The position numbers and the translations under genes were made by a program. From Protopterus annectens (taxonomy: Eukaryota > Chordata > Ceratodontiformes > Protopteridae), in contig NC_056739.1 of the NCBI RefSeq assembly GCF_019279795.1, positions 13,746,968 through 13,810,967 of the forward strand: a DNA stretch of 64,000 nt, read 5' to 3'. The notes beneath the pieces are model-generated. The model made no database searches. It saw nothing but the letters and a program-made list of their open reading frames with translations, and was not told the origin of the DNA. Below are positions 33,102 through 44,702 of this stretch, in pieces; position 1 is the stretch's first letter; every line of letters begins with the position of its first letter.

Positions 33102-33690
33102 ACACTAAAACATAATAGCTGAGAACCACCACCTGAAAATTGTCTGCTTAGATACAGGGTGCCTCTTTTTACCCATTGATAAGATATAAATAGATGATCA
33201 GCTTTTCTAAAAGAACTTAGTTCTGTCAAGATAGTACCTGAGCTGCCTATGCACATCCAGAGTATACATAATTTGTTCTACCTTTTTTTGTAGGTTCTGG
33301 GGAGAAAACTGAGAGATTGATCTCTGAAACTACTTTGGACATGAATGAGGGGATTCTTCTTAAAGAAATCCTATCCCTACGGAAAATCAGATACAGTTTA
33401 CCAACCATGGGAGACTGCAATTCGGATACTCGTCTTGCAGATACCAGAGCAATGATGAGCATAGTTTCCCATGTAAAGAACCTTAAGTAAGCTTGAAGAC
33501 CAGGTTCAAAAAGTGCCACAATCAATTTCTCCAGTACATGGTTGAGATCCCTAGGAAGCGCAACTTGTTTATGAAGCGGCCTCAGGTGTAAAACTAATTT
33601 CAAAAACTGTTTCACAACAAACAGGGAAGAAACAGGAGGCTCCATGAGCAGACATGCTGAAATGGCCTCATGAAGAACCTTCATAGCGGA
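32287..33690 (-). mobile_element. DIRS relic I with tyrosine recombinase
   Basis: Right end at about 32287 with TTACCCATAA, right ITR to about 32650, ICR at 32668-32790, then recombinase on the minus strand. The recombinase reads SSLFVVKQFLKLVLHLRPLH, LEKLIVALFEPGLQAYLRFF, then SARRVSELQSP (about 33415) with the catalytic Arg, and LYLIFRRDRISLRRIPSFM. The C-terminal part (32870-33030) holds the decayed HxxR and Tyr region, with a (CA)n tract at 33038-33105 between. It shares its ITR family with relic G. Sequence at 33691-33880 has an open minus frame but no motif I recognise. Confidence 0.7.
33038..33105 (+). repeat. (CA)n microsatellite
   Basis: CA units with a few T and G interruptions, inside the recombinase of relic I. 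Confidence 0.9.
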
Positions 33691-34104
33691 ATAAGCAGAT
33701 CTAGAGTAAAGTAAATAAAACAATATTTGAACACCAGTGGTACAAAATCTGAGATCTGACTCCTGTGTGTTAAAAGTGGTGCAAGGAGGGTTAACGATAG
33801 TACTGCTTACAAAAATCACATTACAGGGAAATACCTCCCCCATTTTGTATCTCCATCCTCGCCCATGCACATTAACTAGTCTATATTAGTGGGTCTCCTT
33901 GAGAAGCACCGTTTTGAAAGCTATCTTTTGGCCTGCTTGTGGTGAGGAAGCTTCCACAGACCTTTTTCAGTGTGCACACCTGCAATTAAGTGCCTGCAAG
34001 TGTTTTAAGTTATTCTCAAATGTTTGTGGTGCACCTGGTTTAACAGGCATGTTTATGTTTTCCAACTGAAGTACTTAGCTAACTTTATGTAGTCTAGGGA
34101 TCTA

Positions 34105-34262
34105 ACTGACGTAGTGATTGCTTTTACTACAGAAACTGTTTACTGTTACATATGCTGTTATGTTCACAATACTCTAAGGGACTAAATGAAGCTGTGACTG
34201 CTTTTACTACATAAACTGTTTGCTGTTAAATATGCTGTTATGCTTACAAGGAATTTGGCTGG
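34105..34262 (+). repeat. Two tandem copies of a ~78-bp unit
   Basis: GATTGCTTTTACTACAGAAA to AATACTCTAAGG and GACTGCTTTTACTACATAAA to TTACAAGG are about 85% alike by eye. They lie just upstream of LINE K. Tandem promoter-type units are common at LINE 5' ends, so these may be its 5' UTR. Bases 33880-34104 show nothing else. Confidence 0.6.
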
Positions 34263-34698
34263 AGACTTGTGTTATGTGATGCATACAACTACAGTAAACA
34301 AGTGCTACATTCTCCATACTTTCTTTACCTCTGAGCTTATCTACCTAACCACTGATTGTTCTTCACAGTCTTGCCTTCTTCCTTCTCCTTGGCTCTACCC
34401 ACTCCGTTCGCCCTGCGGGCTCGCTCCGCTCCCCTACCCTACCCCCAATTCCCACACACCCCCAGTGCTCCTACATTTATTCTAGCCATAAGTCCCCTCC
34501 CCCCTGTCTCACCCAATCCACTCTCATCTCCTCACTATCCCCTCCCAACCTCCAATACTCTCTCACCCCCCTTCCGCATCCCTAATCCTTAAAGCTCTAG
34601 ATACACTTCCAAACTCCTCCCTCCTACACTGTCACAAATAATCCTATTACATCCTCAACACCTAACCCTCAACTATTCCATTATACCTAAACCACACC

Positions 34699-35875
34699 AT
34701 GTCTCTTCAAACCATTCTCATCCTTTCCCTTAGCCTACTACTCCTAATACCTCTATACCATTCTACCTCCTATTCCTCTTACAAACTATCCCCTTCTTTC
34801 CTATCCCCTCTTCACCCCACCATCACCCCTAACACACATCATAACTATGCCACATCCCATTTCCACACTATATCCACCTCCCTAGTGCTTCCATACCCAC
34901 TTCTCTGCTTTAAACTAAAACTCCTATCCTCCTCAATCAAACGTCATATTCCCAAAGCACTACTGTACCTCTCACCAAACTCTAGGAGCAAATTCAAATC
35001 CCTGCTCTCATTCCCATTTAACTGCCTATGCCTAGCAGGAGACATACACCCCAACCCAGGACCTAGTACCAGCAGCAATCTATCTCCCCCCATTATCTCC
35101 CCCCATTACTACCCATACTACCAACCTAAATACCTCAAGATCTTGACCATCAATACCCAGAGTCTAAGAAACAAATTAGCCCACTTCCATGCTTGGCTAT
35201 CCCATACCCAACCTGACATAGCAGCTGTCTCTGAGACATGGCTAAAACCCAACATTCAGACTCCGAAATACTATCCCCTGGGTTTCAAGTATTTAGACAA
35301 GACCGCCTAAAAAAAGAAGGGTGGAGGAGTAGCCTTAATCTAGTCTAGCCTACTCTCCATCACTCCCTACCAAAATCCAGTTCTACAGTTCAACAACACT
35401 GAACTAGTCACAGGAAATCTCAAACTAAATAACCAGGAAAGCATTTGTGTTATAGCCCTCTATATCTCCCTTGGAAACAACATTAACACACTTGAGGAAA
35501 TTCTTCTATGGGCCTCATATGATATCAAGCTTGAGACATACATCCTAGGAGATGTGAACATTGACTGGAACAAAATTACTGCCAATAACCCCACCACTTC
35601 AATCAATCTATGTAATTTCACTCAACTAACAAATGCTATAACCAGACCTAATAAAAATAACCCCCCCAGGCTCCATAATGGATTGGATCCTTGTCTCCCA
35701 CCCAAACAATATCTCCCACAATGGCACCTTACCAGACTCTATCAGTGATCACTTACCAGCCTTCATCCATAGAGCAACCCCGCCCTCTCCTCATCTACAC
35801 CAATATATCCATACTCGGAATCTCAACAACTTTAACCCTAGAACTTTTTCCAATTCTCTCAAAATGATAAACTGA
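34699..35875 (+). pseudogene. N-terminus, NPGP motif and endonuclease of LINE K
   Basis: The first ATG at 34699 opens MSLQTILILSLSLLLLIPLY, a strongly hydrophobic, signal-peptide-like start. GDIHPNPGP follows at residues 115-123 (about 35040). Endonuclease motifs: LTINTQSLRNK (about 35145), DIAAVSETWLKP (about 35216), YILGDVNIDWN (about 35542), NAITRPN (about 35632), DWILVSH (about 35680), and SISDHLPAF (about 35740). Stops or frame changes at about 35308 and 35650 break it. The family nicks target DNA to prime reverse transcription. Confidence 0.8.
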
Positions 35876-36022
35876 GACACTCTAAAAACTCTACCTCTGG
35901 ACAGTGCTGTCAATTCTTAAACTCAACCTTCTTACACACTTTTAAATCACAAGGCCCACCAAGAATAAAACATATAAAAAAACAATTCTGCCCCTTGGCT
36001 TAGTAAAGATACCAAAACACTC

Positions 36023-38042
36023 ATGCAGCAAAGGGACAAGACCTGGAAACTCTACCATCATAATAGGCACACTAACACCCTTCTTAAATATAAACAACTC
36101 TACAACTTAGCCAAAAAATGTATCATAAAAGACAAAAAAGCATACTTTATCAAACTCCAGTCTAACCACTCCTCTAACCCCGAACAATTCTGGAAATCCA
36201 TCAACTCACTTCTTACCCCAGGCACCAAAAACAACCCTTGCCCTGACATTAATAAATCTGACCCAGAAATAGCTACTCTGTTCAACTCCTTCTTTACTAA
36301 CTCTATAGCAGAACTCACTAAAACATTCCCAAACAACACCTCCCCCAAATCAAACCTTCTGCCCAAAGTTCCACCCCAAACTCACCTCCCATATTCCACC
36401 TCAAAACCCATCCCCACCTCATATATAAAAAAACCTTCTCGCTAAGCTTAAGCCTGGCTCCAATGCCCCTGACAATATCCCCTCACTCTTTTTAAAAACT
36501 GCAGCAGACAGCATTGCCATCCCCATTAGCATACTCATCAACAGATCCATACAAGTATCATATGTCCCCAAACTGTGGCGTGCAGCTTTTATCCTACCCC
36601 TCCATAAAGGCGGCAAAAATAATAACATCTCCAACTTCCAACCCATAGCGATTCTCTCTCTCCCCTATTTCAAAAATTCTTGAGAAATGCATGCACCTCC
36701 AGCTCATGCCATTCATTACACATTACCAACTCCTCACCTCAAAAAAACATGGGTTCCGTCCTGGCCATAGCACAATAACAGCTCTTCCCTCTTTTCTAGA
36801 CATTGTAAACTATGCCTGTGACTCCAAAGAACTTGTATCCACAGTCCTCCTTGACCTCTCCAAGGCTTTCGACACAGTCTCCCATACTTATCTTCTTTAC
36901 CACCTTTCCAATCTTAACCTCTCAGAAAACACCATTACCTGGTTCAGCAGGTACCTCTCTGACAGATCTCAGGCAGTTAAATGGAAGACTGGCACCTCAG
37001 CCTTCCTTCCCATCCCAACCGAGGTACCCCAGGGATCCATTCTTGGCCCTATGCTCTTCAATATCTTCATTAATGATTTCCATGCAGCCATTCCGAACAC
37101 TAAGATAGTACAATATGCAGATGACTCAACTTTAGTTTGCTCTGCATCAAACCTCCCTGAGCTCAAAAAAAAACTCAGACTGCCTTCTCAACTACTGAGA
37201 ACTGGATGCTCCAAAATCACCTCTCTTTGAATGCCAACAAATCAAAGATCCTTCTATTCTCTCCCTCAAAATCTATCCACCTAGACAAAACCTCTTTCAA
37301 GATTACAACCCTTGCCAACTCCACTATAGAAGTTGTTCCTTTTGCTAAACTTCTTGGAGTTACTATTGACGAACACCTAAAATTCGATACCCATATTCAG
37401 CTAAATATAAAGAAAACCCATCAGAAACTTGGCATGCTGTACAGAAACTCCCACTTCCTCTCCCCCTCAACAAGACAGACTATTGCCACAATCTTCTTAC
37501 TACCTTCACTAATGTATGGTGCTCCCCTACTAACCAACCTATCTTCCTCCATATCTTCAAAACTAGAATCCTGTTAAAATAAAATCTCAAAGTTCCTCAC
37601 CACTTCCAAATACTCCACACACCACTGTAAACCTCTCCACCAGCTGCAATGGCTAGAACTCACAAACTGCTTTGACTACCTCCAACTCATCACCACTCAC
37701 AAGCTTATTTTCAAACCAACTATATGCCCAGCACTAACAAACATCTTAACATTATACACCCCAAACAGAACTCTAAGATCTATCCATCAAAATTGAATCT
37801 CTGTTTATAAACCAAACTGTCCCACAGGTCAGCTTCTCCTATCATTTTCCATTGCCAAAAAATGGAATTCCTCTCCCTCCATCTCCTAAGAATTTCTGAG
37901 AACTCTGAACACTTCAAAACCCAGCTGCATTCTTACCTCTCCCAAAAAATGGAAATGCAATTGCACTCCAACTACCTAACCTGCTTAATACATAAATACT
38001 TTATAACACAGAAAGTTTGTTCTTCCTTACACACTATTGATT
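36023..38042 (+). pseudogene. Reverse transcriptase and C-terminus of LINE K
   Basis: Linker with WKSINSLLTPG and SDPEIATLFNSFFTNSI (36190-36310). RT motifs: KHGFRPGHSTITAL (about 36747), LLDLSKAFDTVSH (about 36850), VPQGSILGPMLFNIFINDF (about 37024), and QYADDSTLVCS (37110) with an intact YADD box. Thumb: AKLLGVTIDEHLKFDTHI (37345) to LMYGAPLLTN (37530). C-terminus: KKWNSSPSIS region at 37858. Broken near 36440-36690, 37190 and 37577. The catalytic motifs are intact but the frame is not. Confidence 0.85.
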
Positions 38043-38404
38043 AACCCTATGTACTGCTTTCATGCTAATGCTACCTCTATACCACTCTCAGAGGATTTAA
38101 ACCTCTGTATTAAGTTAACTCGTGTTAATATTCATGCATAAAGAACACATTCATGCTAATGTTACTTCTATATCATTCTCAGATTATTTAAACCTCTGTA
38201 TTAATTTAGCCTTGTACTACTGTTCTCAACCACTAAACATGTACATATGCTTTACATCCTTCTCCAAGCTGCTGTTTAACTTTTGTTTTGTTTTTGCTAT
38301 TTTGTATGTAAAATTTGCTTAGTTTGTTTCTGTTTCCTCTATGTATTGTACTTCATATTATGGAGCTTGTATTATGTATTATTGGAGCTTTTCTCTCCGG
38401 ACCT

Positions 38405-38470
38405 CCACTGAAAATGGGCTCTTTGAGCCCAGTGGACCTCCCCGGTCATCAAACTGGAAATAAAATAAAT
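38405..38470 (+). other. 3' terminal hairpin and tail of LINE K
   Basis: CCACT (38405-38409) pairs with AGTGG (38431-38435), and GGGCTC (38416-38421) pairs with GAGCCC (38425-38430) around a TTT loop, with GAAAAT bulged on the 5' side. It is followed by ACCTCCCCGGTCATCAAACT and (AAATA)n. Probably the RT recognition structure. Confidence 0.7.
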
Positions 38471-39520
38471 AAAATAAATAGAGGAAAGTATAAGGCAACT
38501 GCACACAGACCTGATTGAAATAAATGAAACACTGGAGTATATCAACTCAAACAATAAAAGGCTGAAAAAATGGAAGAAGCTTTAAACGGATATTCAGATA
38601 AGGTGACAAAATTGCAAAACCCATAGGTCAAAATGAAGAAAAGACTGGCTGACTATGAAACCACACATGAACAGATATTTCAAAAATAAAAGAATTAAAA
38701 GACAGAGCACACAGTGAAAGCTTGAGATTTTCTGCTGGACCAGAGAGGCTGAAAGGAACACACTGTATTAATTTTATGAAAGCACAAATAAGCAACTGGA
38801 CTAGTATTGCCCAACAAGAATTGTTAATTAAAAAGGCACATTGTGTGCATGCTCCAAACCTGGCTACAAGAAAGCAACCTAGACCTTTGACAGCAAAAAT
38901 GTAATCTTACCAGCAGAAGTTTTGTTGATTCAGAAAAAAAAACTGTGGAGAGAAGGACAAAGCACTAAAAGTGGGAAACAGCAGATTGATTGTGGAGAAT
39001 GACTACTCATTGTACACGGAGAAGAAAAGGAGTACATTTATTCCATTATTCAGGGAACACCAATGAGCAGGAGTGAGACTCAAACTGGTGTACCCAGCTA
39101 TCTTCAAAATACTGTTCCCTGAAGGGACAAAATAATTTTTTGATGAAATACATGCTAAGGAAGAAATGCAAAAGTTTGTCCAAGAAAAAGTGAGCTGTGA
39201 AAAAGAAGGGGATTCTGCTTCCTTTTCTTTTGGTAATGAAGACCACAGAGAGATTGTGACACTAAAACTTTTCCAGTGTTTCAACAAAAAATGCTTGAGA
39301 TAAGGAAAAAAGCACAAGAGTTGATTAGAAGAATTGAGAGTACTTTGAAAATGAAGCAGAGACAGGATTTTGGAGATGGAGATGAACAGGAATAAAACCA
39401 GTAACTTGGAAATTGACAAATGTGGGTATTACAAAGCAATAAATATCCTTCTGAAACATGACAGAACAAGAAAATCTGGAAATATTGGACTTTTTTAAAC
39501 TTGTAGGGAACTCTAAAGCA
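38471..39520 (+). pseudogene. L1/Tx1-type ORF1 relic
   Basis: Broken plus-strand frames read SIRQLHTDLIEINETLEYIN (coiled-coil-like, about 38480) and further on HCVHAPNLATRKQPRPLTAKM (about 38840, the start of the RNA-binding domain: compare the family's R..PRPI..K), DKALKVGNSRLIVENDYS (about 38960), then KLVYPAIFKILFPEGTK (about 39080) and FDEIHAKEEMQKF. This order matches the RRM and C-terminal domain of L1-type ORF1. It ends near 39500 where PLE H is inserted. ORF2 follows at 45945. Confidence 0.7.
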
Positions 39521-39521
39521 T
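39509..39521 (+). repeat. Target-site duplication of PLE H, left copy
   Basis: AACTCTAAAGCAT recurs at 44929-44941 directly after the right terminal repeat. On the left, 31 extra bases (39522-39552) lie between it and the terminal repeat. Confidence 0.65.
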
Positions 39522-39552
39522 GCTGACAACCAAACAAAATGAAAAAGATGAA

Positions 39553-39781
39553 CTGCAGACCTGCTGGCAAAAAAAACAAGTAAACCAGAAGCCAAAAATT
39601 TAGCTCTTTCATCCACTGTTTAATACGTGAACTTCCTCAGAAACATTTTCAAATGATTTCCAGTTCCTTAAATAACTTACTAAACAGGAATTGACATAAT
39701 TACCATCAAACTGAAAAAATAACAAATGTGATTTTCTACAAAAATGAAGTATTGTCATAATAACAAATTAAAAAAAAATAA

Positions 39782-39832
<51 letters not shown>

Positions 39833-40080
39833 CAAATGAATGTATATACACATATATAGACATACATATGTATAAATGCAAAAATACAGTCACAAAAATG
39901 CAGTGTAAATTCATGCTGTGTGAATAGCATAATAATCAACTTGAGCATATGAAATGCGTATCCAAAGACCTCTCCCACGTAGACACAACAATCACATGCA
40001 TACACACACCCGCACACACACACATATGCACATATAGACATGTACCCCCCCACACATACGCACACACACACACACACATC

Positions 40081-40138
<58 letters not shown>

Positions 40139-40569
40139 GACATGTACCCCCCCACCCCCCACACACACACGCACACATCACACACACAGACACACATACA
40201 CACACACACACAAACATAGAACCAAACAGTCACTATGAAAATATAAAATACACATGTGAAAAAATATATATATAAATGTCGTAAAAAATATATATGACAA
40301 TATAAAAATAATGATGATATATACACACAAGTACACACACCAAAATGTATATAATATAATATATATAAAATGTAATATATGTATAAAACAAAAAAATATG
40401 TATATATATGAATAATGTAAATCATATCATGTCTCTGAAGGGAATCAGAATGATATGAACATGTATGTGTACACACATGTACACCCCACACAAAACACAC
40501 ATGGATCACATGCATATGATCACAAACACCTATCTATATTTCAAAAAACATTTTAAATTAATATAATCA
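39553..40569 (+). repeat. Left inverted terminal repeat of PLE H
   Basis: Inverted counterpart of 43927-44928. It contains a (TA)n tract (39787-39830), a long (CA)n region (40000-40212) with two copies of CATATAGACATGTACCCCCC (about 40033 and 40132), and near its outer end a hammerhead-like motif. Open frames with Cys-Val or His-Thr runs across it are artefacts. Confidence 0.9.
39595..39650 (-). ncRNA. Hammerhead-like motif in left repeat of PLE H
   Basis: On the minus strand: ATGTTT, CTGAGGA core (complement of 39634-39640), stem II GTTCAC...GTGGAT (6 pairs with two G-U), GAAA (complement of 39607-39610), then AGAGCT, where the right copy has self-complementary AGCGCT. That one base change weakens the dimer stem III. 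Stem I pairing is poor. Confidence 0.45.
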
Positions 40570-40586
40570 GTGATTCTGCAAGCAGT

Positions 40587-41689
40587 GTGGCTGGTTCAGT
40601 CAAAGGCACTAATGAGAAGTCTTTAACAGCTACAGTTTTAGATTTACCGCCAGACGACACAGGAAGTGAGGTCACAGCTAGTACTAGCTGTTTAGCTAAA
40701 GCATCGACGATGGTGTTGAACACCACAAACAAGGGAATAAATGAAAGCAATGTGTGGGATTATATTTGCAAATCTTTCAATAATCCGTTAGCTGATGTTC
40801 AAGTTCAAGCATCTGATTCAGCAGCAAGTAAGTCGATAAATGATAGTGCTTATACTGACACTATTAACTGTAAAAAGAGCATATATGACCTAGAAAAAAT
40901 GGTTTTCAGGTTTGTCACGTAAGAGCTAGAGGTATCCTATTTGAGTGAATGTATAAATAGGAAAATTGTGCCTCAGGGCTTAAGGACAGCCAAGTTCCCT
41001 AATTGTGTAACTTTTGGTGATGAACTGAGTACCAAACTTATTGAGCTTTATAACAATACTGGCATCACCATGATGGGTTTCTTGGTTGAACACTACTTGA
41101 AAGAACTTGAGACTATTAGGGAAAATATTAAATCACTAGATGAGAAAATCAAATGCTTTGGATGTTTTAAAGATTATATTCTTTTATACAACGGTGTAGA
41201 AGCGAAGGCTGACAGGCTTCCATTGTGACTAGGAAACAACATAAACTAAAAAGAGACACTTTGGCTTATCAGGCCAAACATGCATATTTATTACAAGATA
41301 GGGTAGAAGACCCTTCTGTTAAGATCTACAACAGCAGTGACAGTGGAAGTACTGCTTTAAACAGTGGGGCTAAGGAAGCCACAAATACTATAGCATTTTC
41401 AACAACAAATGATGTTGGTTCTAGAGGTTCTGACAGGAATATTGGACACAATAGTGTATCTAATGGAGAAGTCAGCACCATTTCTGACTTTAACAACCAA
41501 CATTCTAGCAATTCTTCTAATGGAAATTATGCTGAAACACTTGTCAATGGAAAGCAGGGACCTAACCAATGCCCTTTTCCGCTGGCAGTGCCAGTCAACA
41601 AACAGACTCAGAAGTGGAACAATACGTCCCACAACAAATGGAAGGGGAAAGGGAGAGGGAGACACCCCAACCAGAGGAAATACAAGTGA
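40587..41689 (+). pseudogene. N-terminal region of the PLE H protein
   Basis: Reads in one frame from 40587 to 41228 with a single stop at 40920, then shifts frame and continues to 41689. Visible features: a Ser/Thr-rich start, a charged, probably coiled-coil segment (HYLKELETIRENIKSLDEKI, about 41090), an Asn/Ser/Gly-rich stretch (41330-41540) and a basic tail (HNKWKGKGRGRHPNQRKYK, about 41630). I do not recognise a catalytic domain. PLEs commonly carry such an N-terminal region of uncertain role before the RT. Confidence 0.65.
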
Positions 41690-43869
41690 ATACCACAAGA
41701 CAAACTGAAGATTTTAGCATCAATGTTATTAATTTATCTGGAGTTGCTTTATCCACTGAAACTGTTAATGTTTTGAAAAAAGTTTTTTTCATTTATACCT
41801 AATAATAGAGTGAATATTGGTAGATTGTTAATAGATTTTAGATTATATTTAAGAAAATTGAACCTACAGTATATAATGCATGATGTGTTGGTCACTGTTC
41901 AAACTCCTTCCGTGACTGGGCCGAAAAAAGCTAGTATTTTTAACCCCCCACTGCATGCTACTTTGCAAATGTTTCAAAATCAATGTGAAAATGAGTTTCG
42001 CAGGATGACAGGTTATGTAAGTGATGACAATCTAAGTTCCTCTGAAAAGGGAGCTTTGCAAGATTTATGCAAAAATTCTGATATTAGAACAATGAAGGCC
42101 GACAAAGGGGGTAAAATTGTGGTCATGGATACCATTCAATATAATGAATCTATGATAGACATGTTAAATGACAGTGAGACATACAAAGTGACTAGTGTCA
42201 ATGTTGTTAAAAAAAGTTTTCAACGAGTTGATACACTGTTGTTTGACATGTTTAGCCAAGGAGAATTAGATCATCAGAGTTATGAATATTTGTTGGTCGA
42301 ACACCCAAAATTGGCTACATTATTTGGCATTTCAAAATTACATGTTGACCAGCATAACCCACCTTTTAGACCTATTATTTCCGCAAAGCATTCCAAAACT
42401 GAGAATATATCTCTTTGGCTTGACTATATTCTGAATCCTATTGTACAGAGAACTAGATTTTACATCAGAGATTCCTGGCATTTATTGGAAGAACTAAGGA
42501 ATATAGATGTTTCATCTAGTTCTGTCAGTTTTGCTACTCTTGACGTCAAGTCCTTATATACTGCTATCAAGCAAACAGAAGGATTAGAATATCTGAGGGA
42601 ATATCTGACTTTATATTCTGATGTTGAGAAACACAAGGTTAGCACCATTTGTGATCTAATGGAGTTAGTCCTAGAGAATAATTTCTTCAGATTTGGTAAA
42701 CATATTTATCAACAGATTTCAGGAGTAGCAATGGGAGCGAGGGTGGCACCAGCTTTTGCCAATTTGGTTATGGCAAATTGGGAGCTTAGATTTTTGGTTA
42801 AACATCATCTTTTCAATAGGGCACTTGCATATTTTAGATTTATAGATGATTTACTTTTTTGTGGAATGGCACTTTTGAAGAATTTTCTGACTTGGTGACA
42901 GATTTGAATCACAGTACTGACTTCTTGGTCTTCAAATTGAGTGGTTTTGGGGATAACATTCCCTTTCTTGATGTCCTCCTTAGTATAGATACAGTTAATA
43001 AGACATTGAAAAGTCAAATATACAGGAAAGAGGTTTTTGCGAACCAGTATTTACACAAGGACAGTTTACATCCTACACATATGAAAAAAGGAGTAGTGAA
43101 GGGCCAAATAATTCGTTTGAGTAGGCTCACCACTGATGATGATTTATTTCAAAGTGAAGTAGGATTTTTAAGGTCACTATTCTTGTATAGAGGTTACGCA
43201 TTAGACTGGATTAAAAAAATAGAGAAAGAGGTCATTTCTTTAAGGAAGGAGGTTGCTAAACCGATTCTTCTTTCTAGTCAGATAGGTTTAAGTTCTGGTT
43301 CCAAAGTTTTAGAGAATACCAGTAGTTACCACCTAGCGTTCCCTTTACCGATTGTTGACGAAATGTGGTTCATCAGGGACATCATCGTTAACAATTGGAA
43401 AATGATATTAGGAAATAAAGATTTGGTTGGTACTTTAGGGATGAAACCCAAAAGAGTTAAAAACTTAAAATCTATGCTGGAGATAGATCATTATAGGTAT
43501 CAGGACATGACAAGAGCAGCCATTATTAAGAGGGGCACTTATGCATGCAATAACTGTAGGCAGTGTAGATTTATTAGTAACAGTACTAGTGTATTCATAA
43601 AATCTCTTAATTACACCAGTTGGTCTAAGAGTTATTACAATTGTAATTCCGATTATGTTGTTTACATCGCCAACTGTGATTCATGTGAACATTATTACAT
43701 AGGAAAAACTAAAAGGCTTCTAAAAAGAAGAATCTACGAGCACAATTTGGCTATAAAAAACAAAGATCAGTTTAATTCTTTGGCCAAACATTCTTTAACA
43801 TGTAGAGATTTTAAGAAATTTAAATTTTCAGTTTTGGAAAAAATACTAGTGAATTTGGAGGAGATTTAA
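41690..43869 (+). pseudogene. Reverse transcriptase and GIY-YIG endonuclease of PLE H
   Basis: RT enters at about 41720 (SINVINLSGVALS, shifted at about 41795). RT motifs: MKADKGGKIVVMD (about 42095), FGISKLHV and FRPIISAKHS (about 42320-42390), ATLDVKSLYTAI (about 42533), SGVAMGARVAPAFANLVMAN (about 42720), then FRFIDDLLF (about 42836), the catalytic box. After a frameshift at about 42870: FLDVLLSID, YRKEVFANQYLHKDSLHP. Endonuclease part: NNWKMILGNK linker, CNNCRQCRF Cys motif (about 43548), YVVYIANCDSCEHYYIGKTK with GIY-YIG core (43660-43715), RRIYEHNLA, ending at 43869. RT and endonuclease cores look intact apart from the frameshifts. Confidence 0.88.
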
Positions 43870-43926
43870 ACAATGTCTTAGAATGCAAGGAGACATTGTG
43901 GCAACTTATAGGTTGCCTGGCCTCAA

Positions 43927-44289
43927 TGATTATATTAATTTAAAATGTTTTTTGAAATATAGATAGGTGTTTGTGACCATATGCATGTGATCCATGTGTG
44001 TTTTGTGTGAGGTGTACATGTGTGTACACATACATGTTCATATCACTCTGATTCCCTTCAGAGACATGATATGATTTACATTATTCATACATATACATAT
44101 TTTTTTGTTTTATACATATATTACATTTTATATATATTATATTATATTATATACATTTTGGTGTGTGTACTTGTGTGTATATATCATCATTATTTTTATA
44201 TTGTCGTATATATTTTTTACGACATTTATATATATATATTTTTCACATGTGTATTTTATATTTTCATAGTGACTGTTTGGTTCTATGTT

Positions 44290-44348
<59 letters not shown>

Positions 44349-44394
44349 TGTGTGTGCGTGTGTGTGTGTGTGGGGGGTACATGTCTATATGTGC

Positions 44395-44479
<85 letters not shown>

Positions 44480-44645
44480 CATGTGATTGTTGTGTCTACG
44501 TGGGAGAGGTCTTTGGATATGCATTTCATATGCTCAAGTTGATTATTATGCTATTCACACAGCATGAATTTACACTGCATTTTTATGACTGTATTTTTGC
44601 ATTTATACATATGTATGTGTATATATGTGTATATACATTCATTTG

Positions 44646-44702
<57 letters not shown>

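Larger units (their letters stand above)
34340..38470 (+). mobile_element. CR1/L2-type LINE, copy K
   Basis: About 4.1 kb on the plus strand: pyrimidine-rich 5' part, single pol-type reading region (hydrophobic N-terminus, NPGP motif, endonuclease, RT, C-terminus), 3' hairpin and an (AAATA)n tail. It sits immediately upstream of the L1 ORF1 relic (38470), probably inserted in it. It is better preserved than LINE J but has several stops. The 5' limit is approximate and could extend to 34105. Confidence 0.85.

Noticed and set aside
39736-40515. Long open frames rich in Cys-Val or His-Thr across (CA)n/(GT)n tracts, also at 44020-44871 and 28491-28859
   Set aside because: They are translations of dinucleotide repeats and simple PLE terminal-repeat sequence; open on both strands and in several frames, with no domain.
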